NCBI GenBank assembly: GCA_964036045.1
Contig: OZ038385.1
Coordinates: forward strand, 30,138,306-30,202,305
DNA length: 64,000 bases
Direction of reading: 5' to 3'
DNA from: Eutreptiella sp. 'Long Island Sound 2002'
Taxonomy: Eukaryota > Euglenozoa > Euglenophyceae > Eutreptiales > Eutreptiaceae
Part shown: in pieces, positions 41,584-53,444 of the stretch
Position numbering within the stretch: position 1 is the stretch's first letter
How the letters are laid out: every line of letters starts with the position of its first letter
Position numbers and translations under genes: made by a program
The notes under the pieces: model-generated
Database searches by the model: none
What the model was told of the DNA's origin: nothing
What the model saw: the letters and a program-made list of their open reading frames with translations, nothing else

Positions 41584-42301
41584 GCGGAGCTACATGCACA
41601 CATACACACACACACACGTCACAAACGGATACCTCCCCCACCCCCTACACCTCCTCGCTCTCCCTCTCCTTCCCTTGTAGTTGCATGCACACTAGGACTG
41701 GAAGGCCCACACAATGGCGCGGGGAGGGAGGCTTGGCCAGCCATAGCCTTAAGGGCCTCCCGAGTTGCGTCGGCCGACCAGTATAGTCACACACACCCCC
41801 CCCTTCTTTTAGGCCCTCCCCTTGACGCATTTCTCACCCCATGGTGTATTTCTAACCCCATGATGCATTCCGAACCCCATGACGGACCTTGATGCGGGTC
41901 AACCCCCATGCTGCAATTCTAACCCCATGGTGTACTTCGAACCCCATGACCGCCTCGGAGACCCACAGTCCCGAGGTTTCTGGTACCCACGGCCGGAAAT
42001 ACCCAAGCCGATGAAACCCTACCATAGACATTGGTAGGGGCGGTGCGAATCGTCGGATCACACCTGGGCCGCATACCCAACTGTTCGGAGGTGCCCGACA
42101 CTATGTTCTTCATTGGGGGGGGGGGGGGGGGTTTGGGGGGCCGGGGGGCCGTTTCCGCGGACAATACCCCCGCGCAGCGAAAAACCCCCTTAAACCCCCC
42201 CCCCCCCACAAAACCCCCCCCTTTTTTAAATTTGGCTCTGGGGGGGTTTTTAAGCATGATATCCGATTTCCGAGAACCCCCCCCCCCCCCCTGGATGAGC
42301 G

Positions 42302-42510
42302 GGTCATGCGACTAGTGCTCAAGCTGCCGTCAAGCGGACACGTGATTTTGATGAACGTACATGCGCCGAATCCAGCGGCAGACAAGAAGGTCTTCTCGAA
42401 CGAACTCATGGAGGTGGGGCAGGTGGGTGCATGTTTCATGGGGGGAGACATGAACTCGCTATCAGGCGTGCAGGATGCGGACTATACGCCCGTATGGTCA
42501 GAAAATTAAA
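42302..42510 (+). pseudogene. LINE ORF2: endonuclease, second part (copy A)
   Basis: Continues LDERVMRLVLKLPSSGHVIL, MNVHAPNPAADKKVF and GACFMGGDMNSLSG; NVHAP and GGDMN are the third and fourth endonuclease signatures (Asp/Asn pair of the active site). A stop follows at 42507-42509. Degenerate sequence to about 42740 (VQVVQHKSHAEQALQTVVDL) resembles the end of the domain. Copy B: 56218-56425. Confidence 0.8.
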
Positions 42511-43650
42511 AGACAGCCATGCGCTTGGAGCAGGACCCAGTGGACGAATGAGAAATGCAGGCTGCGTGGCCCCTAACGCGGGCCAGTGACAGGCATATGA
42601 GGGGTACACGCACTGCCATGTGCGGCCAGCGGGTGGAGTGGTGCAACGGTTGGGTGGGAGCCATGTCACAAGTACAAGTCGTGCAACATAAGAGCCACGC
42701 AGAGCAAGCACTCCAAACGGTGGTGGATCTGCTGGAGGCAACAGATGATGAAACCCTGCAAATAGACGGCTCTGTGATGCCAGGGTTTGAGGAATGGCGT
42801 TTGAAAGGAGTGAAACGAGCCTCGTTTGTGGAAATGGCGCCGACAGATCGACGGGATGCAGCAGTGGGGCCTGCTCTGTGGAACACGAACTAACCGACCA
42901 TCACCCATGAATTCATGTATAAAGCCCTTTGGAAGAAGCTTCAGGTGCAACAACGAGTCAAAATTAGGACATCGACGAAGGATGTACCTGGTGTGGAGCA
43001 CAGGAGTCCGTCTACCATTTTGTTAAAAAGTGCCAAATGACTCGACTGTTGTATGCGGCTTGTAGGGATGTGGCGACCCCAGTGGTGCAAGGGACGGATG
43101 TGGGACGCTGGGTGGCTGATTGCCCCCTCATATCCCTCACCAACCCAACTGGGCTGTGTGTGTGGTGGGGCGTGCACCAGCTGTGGACCTTGAGATGCAA
43201 AAAGGCGTTGCACGGAATGGAAGGCCATGGAGGTGACCTACACGGAGGCCACGGCATGGTTCCGGAATCCCGAGCAACAAGAAGCGGCGGGCACAGCGGA
43301 AATGCTAGCGGTGTGGTTTTGGCAACACAAGCAAAACATGCTGGGGAAAGACCCACAGGTATTCAGTACGAGGCGGCAGGCCATAGCGAAAAGAGTGTCG
43401 GCCATCGGCCAACAAGAGGCAGAGGAGCGGCAAAAGTAGAGGCAGAACATACAGAGAGACACATGGGCCCAGGTCAAGCACCACCCGGACATATGGAGTA
43501 GAGTACTCCCAGCGATCCCGAGATGCGAATTTGCGGAATCGGACAATAGAGCTCGCAGCGAGCCATCCGGGGGTGATCAGGGAATGGAGCGCTCACACAC
43601 AGTATCCAGCCCGAACGATCAGCAGGACGTGGCTATGTAGCGAGAAGACA
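42511..43650 (+). pseudogene. LINE ORF2 remainder: zinc finger but no RT domain (copy A)
   Basis: Only about 240 bases separate the endonuclease end from a C-x2-C-x7-H-x4-C finger (CTWCGAQESVYHFVKKC, 42983-43033), where a LINE normally has over 1 kb of RT. No YADD or other RT motif is found. After the finger come MTRLLYAACRDVATPVVQGT and AWFRNPEQQEAAGTAEMLAV with several frame breaks. The RT deletion is shared by both copies. Copy B: 56427-57560. Confidence 0.75.
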
Positions 43651-43839
43651 GTAGAGTGAGCCTGTGCGGCAGTGCCGGGGAAGGCCCAATGGCGTCTCAT
43701 AGCAAGGAAGGTCCCTTGGTCCCTAGCGTGCACACATATGAGTGATGAAGAAGATTGAGATGTGCCAAGGGGGCGATAGTTCTTGAAGCAGTTGTCTGAG
43801 GAGGAGTCCGTACCCGACTTCTTAGTAGATGCGAAGATA

Positions 43840-44155
43840 CACGCTTGGGTGGATGGATCTGAAAAAACGATTACAAGCGGGTTTTGGGGTTTACTTCCCA
43901 CATGGGGAGTATGAGAATGTTAGGCAACCGGTAGCGGGTGCACAAGCGAACAATAGGACAGAGGTTTGAGCAGTTACGGCAGTGATGAGAACAGTGCCTG
44001 TTTTCCAAGAGCTGTGCCTGTACAGTGACTCCAAATGGTGCGTGGATATATTCTCCAACTTGCCTTGGTATAAACGCAGGGTGGATGACGCAGGGGAAAC
44101 AACCACTGAGCTATCATGATATATGGGAAGACGTGTACCAATTATACCAGGCCGG
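43840..44155 (+). pseudogene. RNase H domain truncated by the duplication junction (copy A)
   Basis: Contains WVDGSEK (first Asp), then after a frame shift GFGVYFPHGEYENV, NNRTEV with a TGA in this copy, and LYSDSKWCVD. At 44155 the sequence jumps back to the start of unit B, so the last His/Asp motif is absent. The complete version is at 57756-58189. Confidence 0.8.
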
Positions 44156-44843
44156 ACGGGAAAGCCGGGGAGGGACAGGGCTCCGAGCCCCGTGAACCCG
44201 GGGGACTCCGCCACCAGGCAGGAGGTGTGTCATGAAGGGCCCCCCACTAGGTCCCGGTGGGGAGGATATCACCTGGCCCGACCAGGTGGCCCCCCGGGGC
44301 CGAAGAACGCCTAGTACCCGAAACGTCAAACCTCAAACCTCAAACCTTCAAGAGAAGGGTGGGGCTGGGGGCGGTGGCCTGCCACAAACCAAAAAACCTG
44401 CCATACTAGAAGTGGCTACATTGTGCGTCACCACCATATTAGGGTTAGGGGGTTGGGGACGGGGGTGCATGTTTGCATTGTTTCAGTAGTGGCCCAAGCA
44501 AGATATAGAAACCCTCATGCATGAGCAGTGGTGACACAATTGTTTTTCAAAAACAGTGCATACCGGTCGGAACAAAGTACTTGCATTTTTTTTGTGGTCA
44601 TGGTGCCCTCCAAGCAACCTATTTGAGGCACATAGAGACTGATGTTGGTGGCAGTATCATGAGCGGGTTCGCCACTTTTTTTTTCCTTCAAATCCCATGG
44701 GATACGGGGGCGGTTTTGGGAAGCAAAGGTCCTGGGGAGTCCATGCGATTGCCCACAGCCTTCTAGAAGCAATGTTGGGTGTGACGGCAACCATTCCATG
44801 GAAGCAGTGCTCTTGACATCGAAAGCGATGCTCGAAAGCACTG

Positions 44844-45550
44844 CTTCCGAAAATCGGAAGCAATCATCGGGACCGTCACTTCCGACCATCTGAAGCATTT
44901 CCCGATCAGTTTCGGCAGGCACATTTCCGGGACGCCCACACTCAAGGGAAATCAGCCGCACCACTTGGCCGGGATGTTCCCAGGGAACATGCCTGGCATT
45001 GCATCCAAAGATTCCTAGGGAAACACACTTCGGTGCTGTGCAGGTGTGGGACATGTGAGTGTGCAGACCCATTGGCCCAATGGATGTCATCGTCCCCCCT
45101 CATCCGGGCCCGTTTCTCGGAGGCAATGGAGCACATTCCCCTCCCGGGGGTCCACAAAAGGAAAGTGCACGCCATCTGTACGTATGCAGAGGCCCTCTTT
45201 CCAGCACTCATGCTGCAGCACTGAACTATTGGGAGCAGCAGAAGGTTGTTGCTGCTGCCAAGAAGCCCAAAAAGAAGCCTAACCCCAAACCGGACGCTGA
45301 CCTGCAAGCTGAGGCGGCCCCCAAGCCGGCAAAGCCTGACCCCAAGCGTGAGGCTAAGCAGGCCCCCCAACTCCCGCCCAAAGCCGCCTGTGAGGCATTC
45401 CCCATGGAGGTGGATGCCCTGGCGCAACCCCCGGCCCAACCCCAAGCCCAACCACTTGCCCAAACCCATTCCCTGGCCCTGGATGGGGGCGAGACTCAGG
45501 CCATGACACCCCTTTGGGAGGACCCGACAGGCCCCAACCCTGAGGTGTAG
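44844..45550 (+). pseudogene. Copy B of the Cys-segment/Lys-Pro-Gln ORF
   Basis: Matches 27390-28096 with a few substitutions (for example CRCGTCECADPLAQW for CNCGTCEGADPLAQW), the same frame change near 45222 and the same stop. It adds no new domain. Confidence 0.45.
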
Positions 45551-46561
45551 GGGAACAAGGACAAGCAAGGACAAGGAACAAAGAAAAACAATGCACTGGA
45601 CAAACTAAATTCAAAATTGAGCAAGTTTTGTGTGCGTGTGCATAGGTTCATTAAAGGCGTTCACAAAATGTGTTCATAAAAACGATCGGCGTGTTCATAA
45701 AACGAGTTCTGAATGACGAATTGAGTTATGAAAAGAATTATGAACAGGAGAGTATGGTTTCCTATTTTGCATAAATTGGCGAAAATGGCACGTTTTACAA
45801 AAAACCCTCCCTCGACAAGAAAAAACTCACCTCGACGGTGTTGCCCCCCCCCCCCCCCCAGGTTTTGAACAGAATTGCCCCATGGGTACCTTGACGAGAG
45901 CAAAATGCGTTCATTTTTCATAAAACAAGGTTTTATGAACCGTTCATCTACGTACCAAGGGAGCATCCGAGTGAACATCGGTGCCCCCAGTCACTTGTCC
46001 AAACTGCGTCTAATCAAGGCTCTTGCATATCGTCTTCTCTACTATGCCTCTTGTCACCTTGTGTCTCTCCTCCATGGACAATGTGTAAACGCTCGGCCAA
46101 ATATGCATCAATCAGCGTCAAGTCAACCACATCGGTCGTGTTATCATCCACCAGCTCTTCATGATCACGTGGGTGAGGGCTGGCCGCCCCCGCCCCGTCA
46201 AGCGTTCAAATTAGCATGTTGCTTTTTTGAGGCCGCTTATTGCCCCCTCGCATGCACCATCAATGCAAAAAGAGGGCCTGTGTGTGTTTGTGTGTGTGTG
46301 GGAGGACATGTGACTAGACATGCACCAAATCTGTTGGCTTTTGTGTGTGTATGTCATGGAACCGCCCGCCTCTCATATTGGTGTCTGTTTCTTTGCCAAA
46401 CATGTGTGAATGTTTTCATCTAGCTCTAGTTTCGTTCTCGGCTAGATGTTCTAGGCTCAAACACCCAGACGATGTCTTTCTAGGGTAGGACAAGATTGGG
46501 TCTTCTAGCGTGTACCTAGGAAATTTGGCGGAAAGCATGGCTTTGCCATCGCCTGTAAACA

Positions 46562-46601
<40 letters not shown>

Positions 46602-48092
46602 AGGGATGCTATGGCCTAGGAGCCAAACATCCACAGCGGACTGCGTCCAATTTGTTGATTAAGGGCCCCCTACCACGTTGCCCAACGTCGAACATCGCCT
46701 ACGGCTGCTGCTCCCTATGACCATATGGTCGCGTGCACGTGGCACTTTGTCGCTGACAATTGCAACATAGGGATGTTGCATCCGCACAGACAATGATCAA
46801 CACTCGGTCTGAAAGGGCTGGGGAGGGGAGTGTTAAATGCGTCCGGCCGATTTAGGTCCAAATTTAACACCCACCTTCCCAACCTTTGTTTGTTTGTATT
46901 GTGTGACCGAACCGGTGCCTCAAGTATCCGGTTTTGTGAAGCTCAGCCTCCCGATTTTGAGCTGGGGAGGGGAGTGTTATGCTTTCGGCACCTCTATGTC
47001 CGGTAGAGTGTGTTCTAAGTCCGGTAGAGTGTGCCTCTAAGGCTGCCGCATCCGCGAAAAAAGTTCCGCAGGACGGCCCCGCGCTCTGCACAGAGCTTGT
47101 CACAGCGGCCAACCCCTATGGTCGTCGATGTTGATGCAGCATCTAGCTCAGCGCCCATAACCCACTTGCTGAGTGAGGGGGACTTCTTCCCTACCGACAC
47201 TGAAGCTGCTTCAGAACAAGTGACCAAGCCATCATTCATTGGTGTTGTTGTGTATGTCTGTGTTTGTGCATGCACGTTGGGGAGGACTAACCGGGCTGGA
47301 CGGGAAGCGGGCTGTGGCGGAAGGGGGAAGGGGGGAGGGGGAGAACCCGGTGCTCCGTGAGTCGGGTCCATCATTGGGACCCTGTGATTGGCCACTAGCC
47401 ATGGTAGCCGGGGCAGCTTCTCTCTGAGGAGTGGCGGAGCACTGTACATCAGTGAACTTTATATATGGGTGATGGTGGTGGTGGTGGTGGTTGGAGGGGC
47501 GGTGAATTTGGCGTTTTTTGACATATAAGGTGTTTGTGGGGGGGGGGGGGGGGGGGGGGGGGGTCATTGTAAGATCGTCCCCAAGTATGGTGCACACCTC
47601 TCACGGAGCGTGCACACCCAAAATCGGCTCAAAAAACGCTTCCGATGTTAGAAGCAATGCTTCCGATGAATGGTTCCAACCTGCTGACCACAGTTGGGTG
47701 CAGTGCCCCCACCAATCGGTCGGGGGAAACGCTTCCGATGTCCGAAGCAACACTCCCCATGGGCGGAGGATGATAGGACCCGTTGTTGACAACGTTTCCA
47801 GCAAAATTGGAGGAATGACTGTCACCAAGGGTTGGCATGGTGCCAAATATTTCGGTGCCAAAAAAAAATCCGTGTTGTGCGTTTGAACGACATGTGTTGC
47901 TGTCCCGAAGAGGGGTGGCACCACTGAGCCAAACAGGTGTCATGTTCAGCTCCGTGAAGACGGAGTAAGGCTAAGACATAACAAAAACCGTGGGCAAGGA
48001 AGCGTTCATAAAAGTTATTCATATCTCATGGTTCATTTATGAATCGTTCATTTATGAAGAATGAATTATGAACAATACTACTTTTCATCCAG

Positions 48093-48873
48093 GCACCAAG
48101 GGCTACGGATGCAGCTATAGGGGAGGAGATGGACGACCAATTGCTATAGCAAGAAAAAGCTGCTGTGCCGGCAGGATCTAAGGTCCACTTGATTGAGAGG
48201 GTGCTGTTTCGGGTTTCTAAAGTGTCATTTGGTTCTGCTTCCAATGGGGTCTTTGATGATGCGTTGGACATAAGGTCTTGTATAACGGCTGAGCATTTTC
48301 GAGCGTGGTGGAAGCGAGAAGCCACAAAAACGGTGCGGTACATCTCACAGACACGTCAAAGCGATGGAACCAAGGTGCGTTGTGCGAAAAAACGTCACGT
48401 CCCGCCAAGAATGGCGGCCGTCCAAGCCAAGAAGGAGTCCATTGCCAACGTGATGAAAGACTTTGAGGCGAAGGGCAGCAATGGAGGGTTTTGTTCCGGG
48501 TGCGGCTGTTTTTTTTTGTGGAGGCAACGCTGGAATTGCTGTCGGTGAACATCCCAAAGCATTCACTGACGCCGTACTTTGCGGTCGTGGCCGTGGAGGA
48601 GTGGGCAACAAACAACACGGCTGCTGTATGAGTTTTCCTATGATGTATGGGCTGCAAAGGGGGGGGGGGGGGGGCAAGGAGGCGATGCCGCCAAGACTAT
48701 GGTCCAGCATGGTGGGGATGATGACGCAGCTGGGCATGGAGTGGTCTGCAGCCATTTATCGGGGCACCAACAAGCTACAAGTGGGCATGAACGGACAGCA
48801 CACCGCTGACGCCATGGAGTCCGGGGTCGTGGCAATGGCATACCAATTTGGCCTGCTAATCAACCCTTGGTAC
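48093..48873 (+). pseudogene. LINE ORF1, upstream half (copy B)
   Basis: As 30624-31403, with the TAG conserved at 48147-48149 and changes such as ERVLF for EGVLF and VMKDFEAKG for VMKYFEAKG. Ends at the GTAC element (GTAC 48870-48873). Confidence 0.55.
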
Positions 48874-51800
48874 ACGCTAGAAGACCCAATCTTGTTCTAG
48901 CCTAGATGGCGCTAGAAGGCTAGAACGGAAAAGAGTAGTGGTTGCCCCGACCCATGGGCATAGGGGGCCAGGGGTATGAAGGGTGCAAATTGGACCCCTA
49001 TTAACATACTAGGGGGTCCATACCTTGTTTTTCAGAAAAACACGTTTTTGACTTGCAATTCAACAAGTACAAAAACCCGTGCTAGCGACGCTTAGGGGTC
49101 ACAAGTTGCCCGCCCTCTAGGACCCCATATACGCACGATGTGAGAATATTCTACATTTCTAGTTTGAGTATGCTATTTGACATATGTGAGCAATGTTGGT
49201 ACCAGCGTTGTGTGACATCCATTGAAATAGGTGGTGATGTGTTAGCCTTAGGTATCCGCTTCATCTAGTGTATCATGTTTGAGGTTTTTTTGAAGCTGGC
49301 CGAAATTGAGGCCAGCTTTTGGGCTCCATTGGAAACATCCATGTGTATATACACCTTTTAACGCTTCTGGCCGAAATTTCGGCCAGCTTTTTGGTTTAAC
49401 GTTGAATGACTATACTCATTTTCATTTTTTTAAGGGCTGGCCGAAATTTCTCCCAGCTCTCTGGTCTAATCACCATTCATACACTTATACTGGGCTTTTT
49501 TTTGCCGGTGTGGCCGAAATTTCGGCCAGTATTTCCTCTTTCTGCGCATATCAGCAATTGTTTTCCCATCCAACACATTCTTCTTGGTTCCAGGGGTTCC
49601 ACAAAACCGACCTATACACCACAAGTGAAAGAACAGCAAAGATACGGTTCATTGAACAGCAAACAAAACTACCCGCAAAGGATATACGTGTATTTCCTAT
49701 TTTTGTGAACCTGGCCGAAATTTCGGCCAGCTTTTCCAAGAACATCAAAACACATGGTCTTATTCACCAGACAGGCCCAAGCTGGCCGAACAGGTTCATA
49801 AAAAAAGGAAATACCCGTATGTGCTTTGCGGGTAGTTTTGTTTGTTTTTCAATGACTCATATTTCTGCTGCTCTTTTACTTGTGCTGTATACGTGGGTTT
49901 TGTGGTAACCCCCAACCAAGGGGTAAAAGTAATAATGGATAGACCCCCCCCCCCCCCTACTAAAGGAATGCAATGGTCTAAATGTAAAATACCACCATAT
50001 TTTTGTGATTTGGTATCTTTATTTCGAAAATTTGTGTGTAGCTAGAAATAGAAATAACGGCACATATTTCACATACATACCTTCATTTTGCCTTTTGCCA
50101 CCGGGGGGGGGATAGATACCCCCAAAATAACACCCCTTTTCACATACTTTTCTCCTCACTACAACATGGACTTCCGTGGGCCATAGCGCCAGGTGGGGGG
50201 CGGGCAACTTGTGACGCCTAAGCGACGTTCTAGCGCCGCCCCGCTGGAACGGCGCTAAAACGTCGCTAGAACGCTTCGCTAGAATAAGGCTAGAACAAAA
50301 ACATGCACACACATTTGGCAAGTAAAAGACACCAATGTGGGAAGGGGGGGGGGTTCCATGACACATGGACACATAGAAATCATCACATTTGGTACATGTC
50401 TAGTCATATGTGCACACACACACACACACACACACACATGCACACACACATTCTGACATAGACACGGGCATCGTGGGGCTGCCCTCCCTTCAAGCGTTGG
50501 TTGGGGAGGGGGGCGTCTTTGCTTTTGTCACACATTTTTCAGGGGGGCTTGAGAACTACGTTGGGCGGGCGGGGGGGGGGGGGGGTGAACTCAGGGGTTT
50601 GGGAGGGTGTTCTTTTCGTTGTTTCAAAGGTGGTTTTTGATTGGATTTTTATGATATTTGACTGACAAAATGCAATTTCAAGTTGCAGGTATGCCATGCT
50701 ATGTTGTGCAGTGTTGTGGTGTCTTGTGGTCTCGTAAGGTGTAAAGTGGTGTCATGTGGTGTGGTGTGCTATGGTGTGCTGCGGTATGTTGTAGTGTGTG
50801 ATCTGCTGTGGTGTGTTGTAGTGTGCGGGGGGGGGGGTGTGTTGTGGTCACATGACGTGCGCTGTGGTGTGATGTGTTGTTATGTGGTGTGGTCCGGTGT
50901 CGTGTGGTGTGGTGTGGTGTGGTGGGGTATCGTGCGATAGGGTTGCCTGTCTGGTTGGTCGAATGGTTTGTTGGTTGCTTGGCAGGTTGGGTTGTTTGGC
51001 AGCTTGGGTTATTTGTTGGGTGTTTGGCTGTTTGGGGCATGTTGTGTGGTGTCTGCACCCTGTGGTGTGTGGTGCCGTATGCTGTTGTATGCTCTGGGAT
51101 GTCATGTCTGTGGGTACACATGTATTTACTGCCATTCCAAGGGAGCGGGGGGGGGGGGGGGGGCAGGTAAGCATTTATCATTTTTGTTCTAGCGGCGTTC
51201 TAGGGAACTGTTCTAGCGGCGTTCTAGCGACGTTCAACGGCGCTAGAACGCTGCTAGAACAGTTTCCTAGAACGCCGCTAGAACAAAAATATTAAACGCC
51301 CCCCCCCCCCCCCCCTCCCTTGGAATGGCAGCAAATACATGTGTACCCACAGACATGACATCACAACCACAGGACACACCACAGGGTGTAGACACCACAC
51401 AACATGCCCCAAACGGCTAAACACCCATCAAATAACCCAAGCTGCCAACAACTCAACGTAGCAACGAGCCAAAGCAAACAAGCAACCGACACACTATTCA
51501 ACCAACCAGACAGCCAACCCTATTGCACGATACCCCAACCCACCCCACCACATTACACCCGACCACACCACATGACAACACAGCATACCACAGAGCACGT
51601 CATGTGACCACAACACACTACCCCCCCCACACAGTACAGCACACCACAGCCAATCACACACTACAGCAGACCGCAGCACAGCACACCACACCACACCACA
51701 ACACACCACACCACATGACACGAGGCCACAACACATGACACCAGACCACACCACATGACACTGCAACACACCACAACGCACCTCATGTGACCACAGCACA

Positions 51801-52533
51801 ACACACCACGCCACTACAAAGCACAGCACACCACGGCAGATCACACACTAGAGCAGACCGCAGCACACCAAGCACACCACACCACATGACACCACTTTAC
51901 ACCTTACGAGACCACAACACACCACAACACTGCGCAGCATAGCATGGCATACCTGCAACTTGAAATTGCATTTTGTCAGTCAAATATCATAAAAATCCAA
52001 TAAAAAACCACCTGTCAAACAAAGAAAAGAACACTCTCCCAGACCCCTGAGTTCAACCCCCCCCCCCCCCAAAGGTAGTTCTCAAGCCCCCATTGAAAAA
52101 TGTTTGACGAAAGCAAAGACGCCCCCCCCCCAACCAACGCTTAAAGGGAGGGCAGCCCCACAGTGCCTGTGCCTATGTCAAAATGTGTGCGTGCATGTGT
52201 GTGTGTGTGTGTGTGTGTGCACATATGACTAGACATGTACCAAATGTGATGGTTTCTATGTGTCCATGTGTCATGGAACCCCCCCCCCCCTCCCACATTG
52301 GTGTCTTTTACTCGCCAAATGTGTGTGCATGTTTTTGTTCTAGCCTTCATCTAGCCTTGCTCTAGTGTGTTGGTTGCTATGAGTGTATGCGCCATGCACC
52401 CCCCCAGCCCACTGTGATAATTTGTTTTTTGTGTTCTACTCAGGCTATTATATCGTTCTAGTATTGATCTATTCTAGGCTAGAACATCTAGGATAGAAGT
52501 TCTAGCCTAGAACGAGATTGGGTCTTCTAGCAC
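48874..52533. mobile_element. GTAC element, copy B (3,660 bp)
   Basis: Same ends and flanking GTAC (48870-48873, 52534-52537) as 31404-38787. Shorter because the palindrome array is deleted at 49790/49791 and the LINE insertion is absent. It shows the foldback in its uninterrupted form (50227-52340, turn at 51185-51285). Confidence 0.8.
49308..49790. repeat. Remnant of the palindrome array in copy B
   Basis: Five palindrome copies (near 49308, 49367, 49437, 49511 and 49711) and a sixth reduced to CTGGCCGAA joined directly to CAGGTTCAT. In unit A these half-sites lie 2,801 bp apart, at 32320 and 35122. Confidence 0.9.
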
Positions 52534-52537
52534 GTAC

Positions 52538-53176
52538 CAATGGAAGAGGATAGCAGCCAGAGCCCCGCTGGGGGATGGTCCGATGTCTGATGGCTCGGCA
52601 TCTTCGGCTGGGGGCATGAACATTATCTATGTGACCCAGCTGGAGCCGTGGCTCATGGCGCCACAAGTGAGAGCGTTGGTCAGTTAATTTCCGGGGGTTG
52701 ACCCCATGGAGCTAGGATCAATCTCTCGTATGCGATGGAATGTTGGTGATCGGGGTACAACGAGGGTATGGATAATGGACGCAGCTGCTGATGAAAGCAT
52801 TGTCATACTCACGGAGGATTGTGCATACCGTGTGTTGTCCAATGAGGAGTACGTACAAGGGAAGCAAAGGCAGCAAAGCAAGACAAATAACTCTGAAGGA
52901 AAAACACTGGTTTGTTACAATTGTGGGAAGGAGGGGCATTTTGCACGGGAATGCCCGCTGGGGAAAACGGCGAACCCGCCGAAGACCCCTTTGCCGCCGA
53001 AAACGACCTATGTGACGCCGCGGAAGACACGGACACAAGCGCAGCGATCACTGTTGCTAGAGAGACCTGAGACAACGTCGGCTTTGACAGGGGCCACTTC
53101 AGCGGCGACGACACATGGGAGGGGTCCATGCCTGGACCCGCTGCGACTTTCAATGCGAACGGGTTGTTTACAGTGA
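52538..53176 (+). pseudogene. LINE ORF1, downstream half with CCHC knuckle (copy B)
   Basis: As copy A, with the in-frame TAA retained (52685-52687), knuckle CYNCGKEGHFAREC at 52913-52954, and an earlier stop (TGA at 53174-53176) caused by a C-to-T difference from copy A (ACAGCGATG to ACAGTGATG). Confidence 0.75.
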
Positions 53177-53436
53177 TGCCGGGTCCAGAATATAAGTATT
53201 GCAAACTTTTGAAAGCAGCAACCAAATCGCGGCTAGATGCCTTGTTGATACAAGAGACGCACGTTAATGGAGTAGTGGACTGGCAAGTACGCGATGTCGA
53301 GGAGGGAGTGGGGCGATATGGGTACACGGTATTCTGGTTGTATGCCAAGTCGTTTGTGAAAGGTGGACTCATGGTGTTGATGAAAGACAACATCCCAGAG
53401 GACAATCAAGACCCGGTGCCGTTGACGCCGCCGCTG
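53128..53436 (+). pseudogene. Endonuclease, first part (copy B), frame intact to the hAT insertion
   Basis: Unlike copy A this copy reads through KGGLMVLMKDNIPEDNQDP and PVPLTPPLDER up to the GATGAGCG target (53437-53444). It is the better template of the two. It continues at 56218. Confidence 0.8.
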
Positions 53437-53444
53437 GATGAGCG

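Larger units (their letters stand above)
39698..42293. mobile_element. hAT-like non-autonomous DNA element, copy A (2,596 bp)
   Basis: The 8-bp duplication GATGAGCG sits at 39690-39697 and 42294-42301. The ends are inverted: CAG, a run of about 13-15 G, then TTCT-GAAATC-GATA on both sides. CAGGG termini plus an 8-bp duplication are the hallmark of the hAT superfamily. Removing the element and one GATGAGCG restores the endonuclease frame (LDERVMRLVLK). Inside are an 85-bp minisatellite, a zinc-finger ORF and simple sequence; no hAT transposase is visible. Confidence 0.85.
26702..44155. repeat. Unit A of a direct tandem duplication (17,454 bp)
   Basis: From 26702 the sequence matches 44156 onward at an offset of 17,454. 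The match continues, through indels, to 44155, which matches 58071. The left flank (26701 and before) and right flank (58072 on) are unique, and the junction 44155/44156 shows no obvious shared bases. A and B differ by scattered substitutions, homopolymer lengths, two large indels and two extra minisatellite units in B. Confidence 0.95.
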
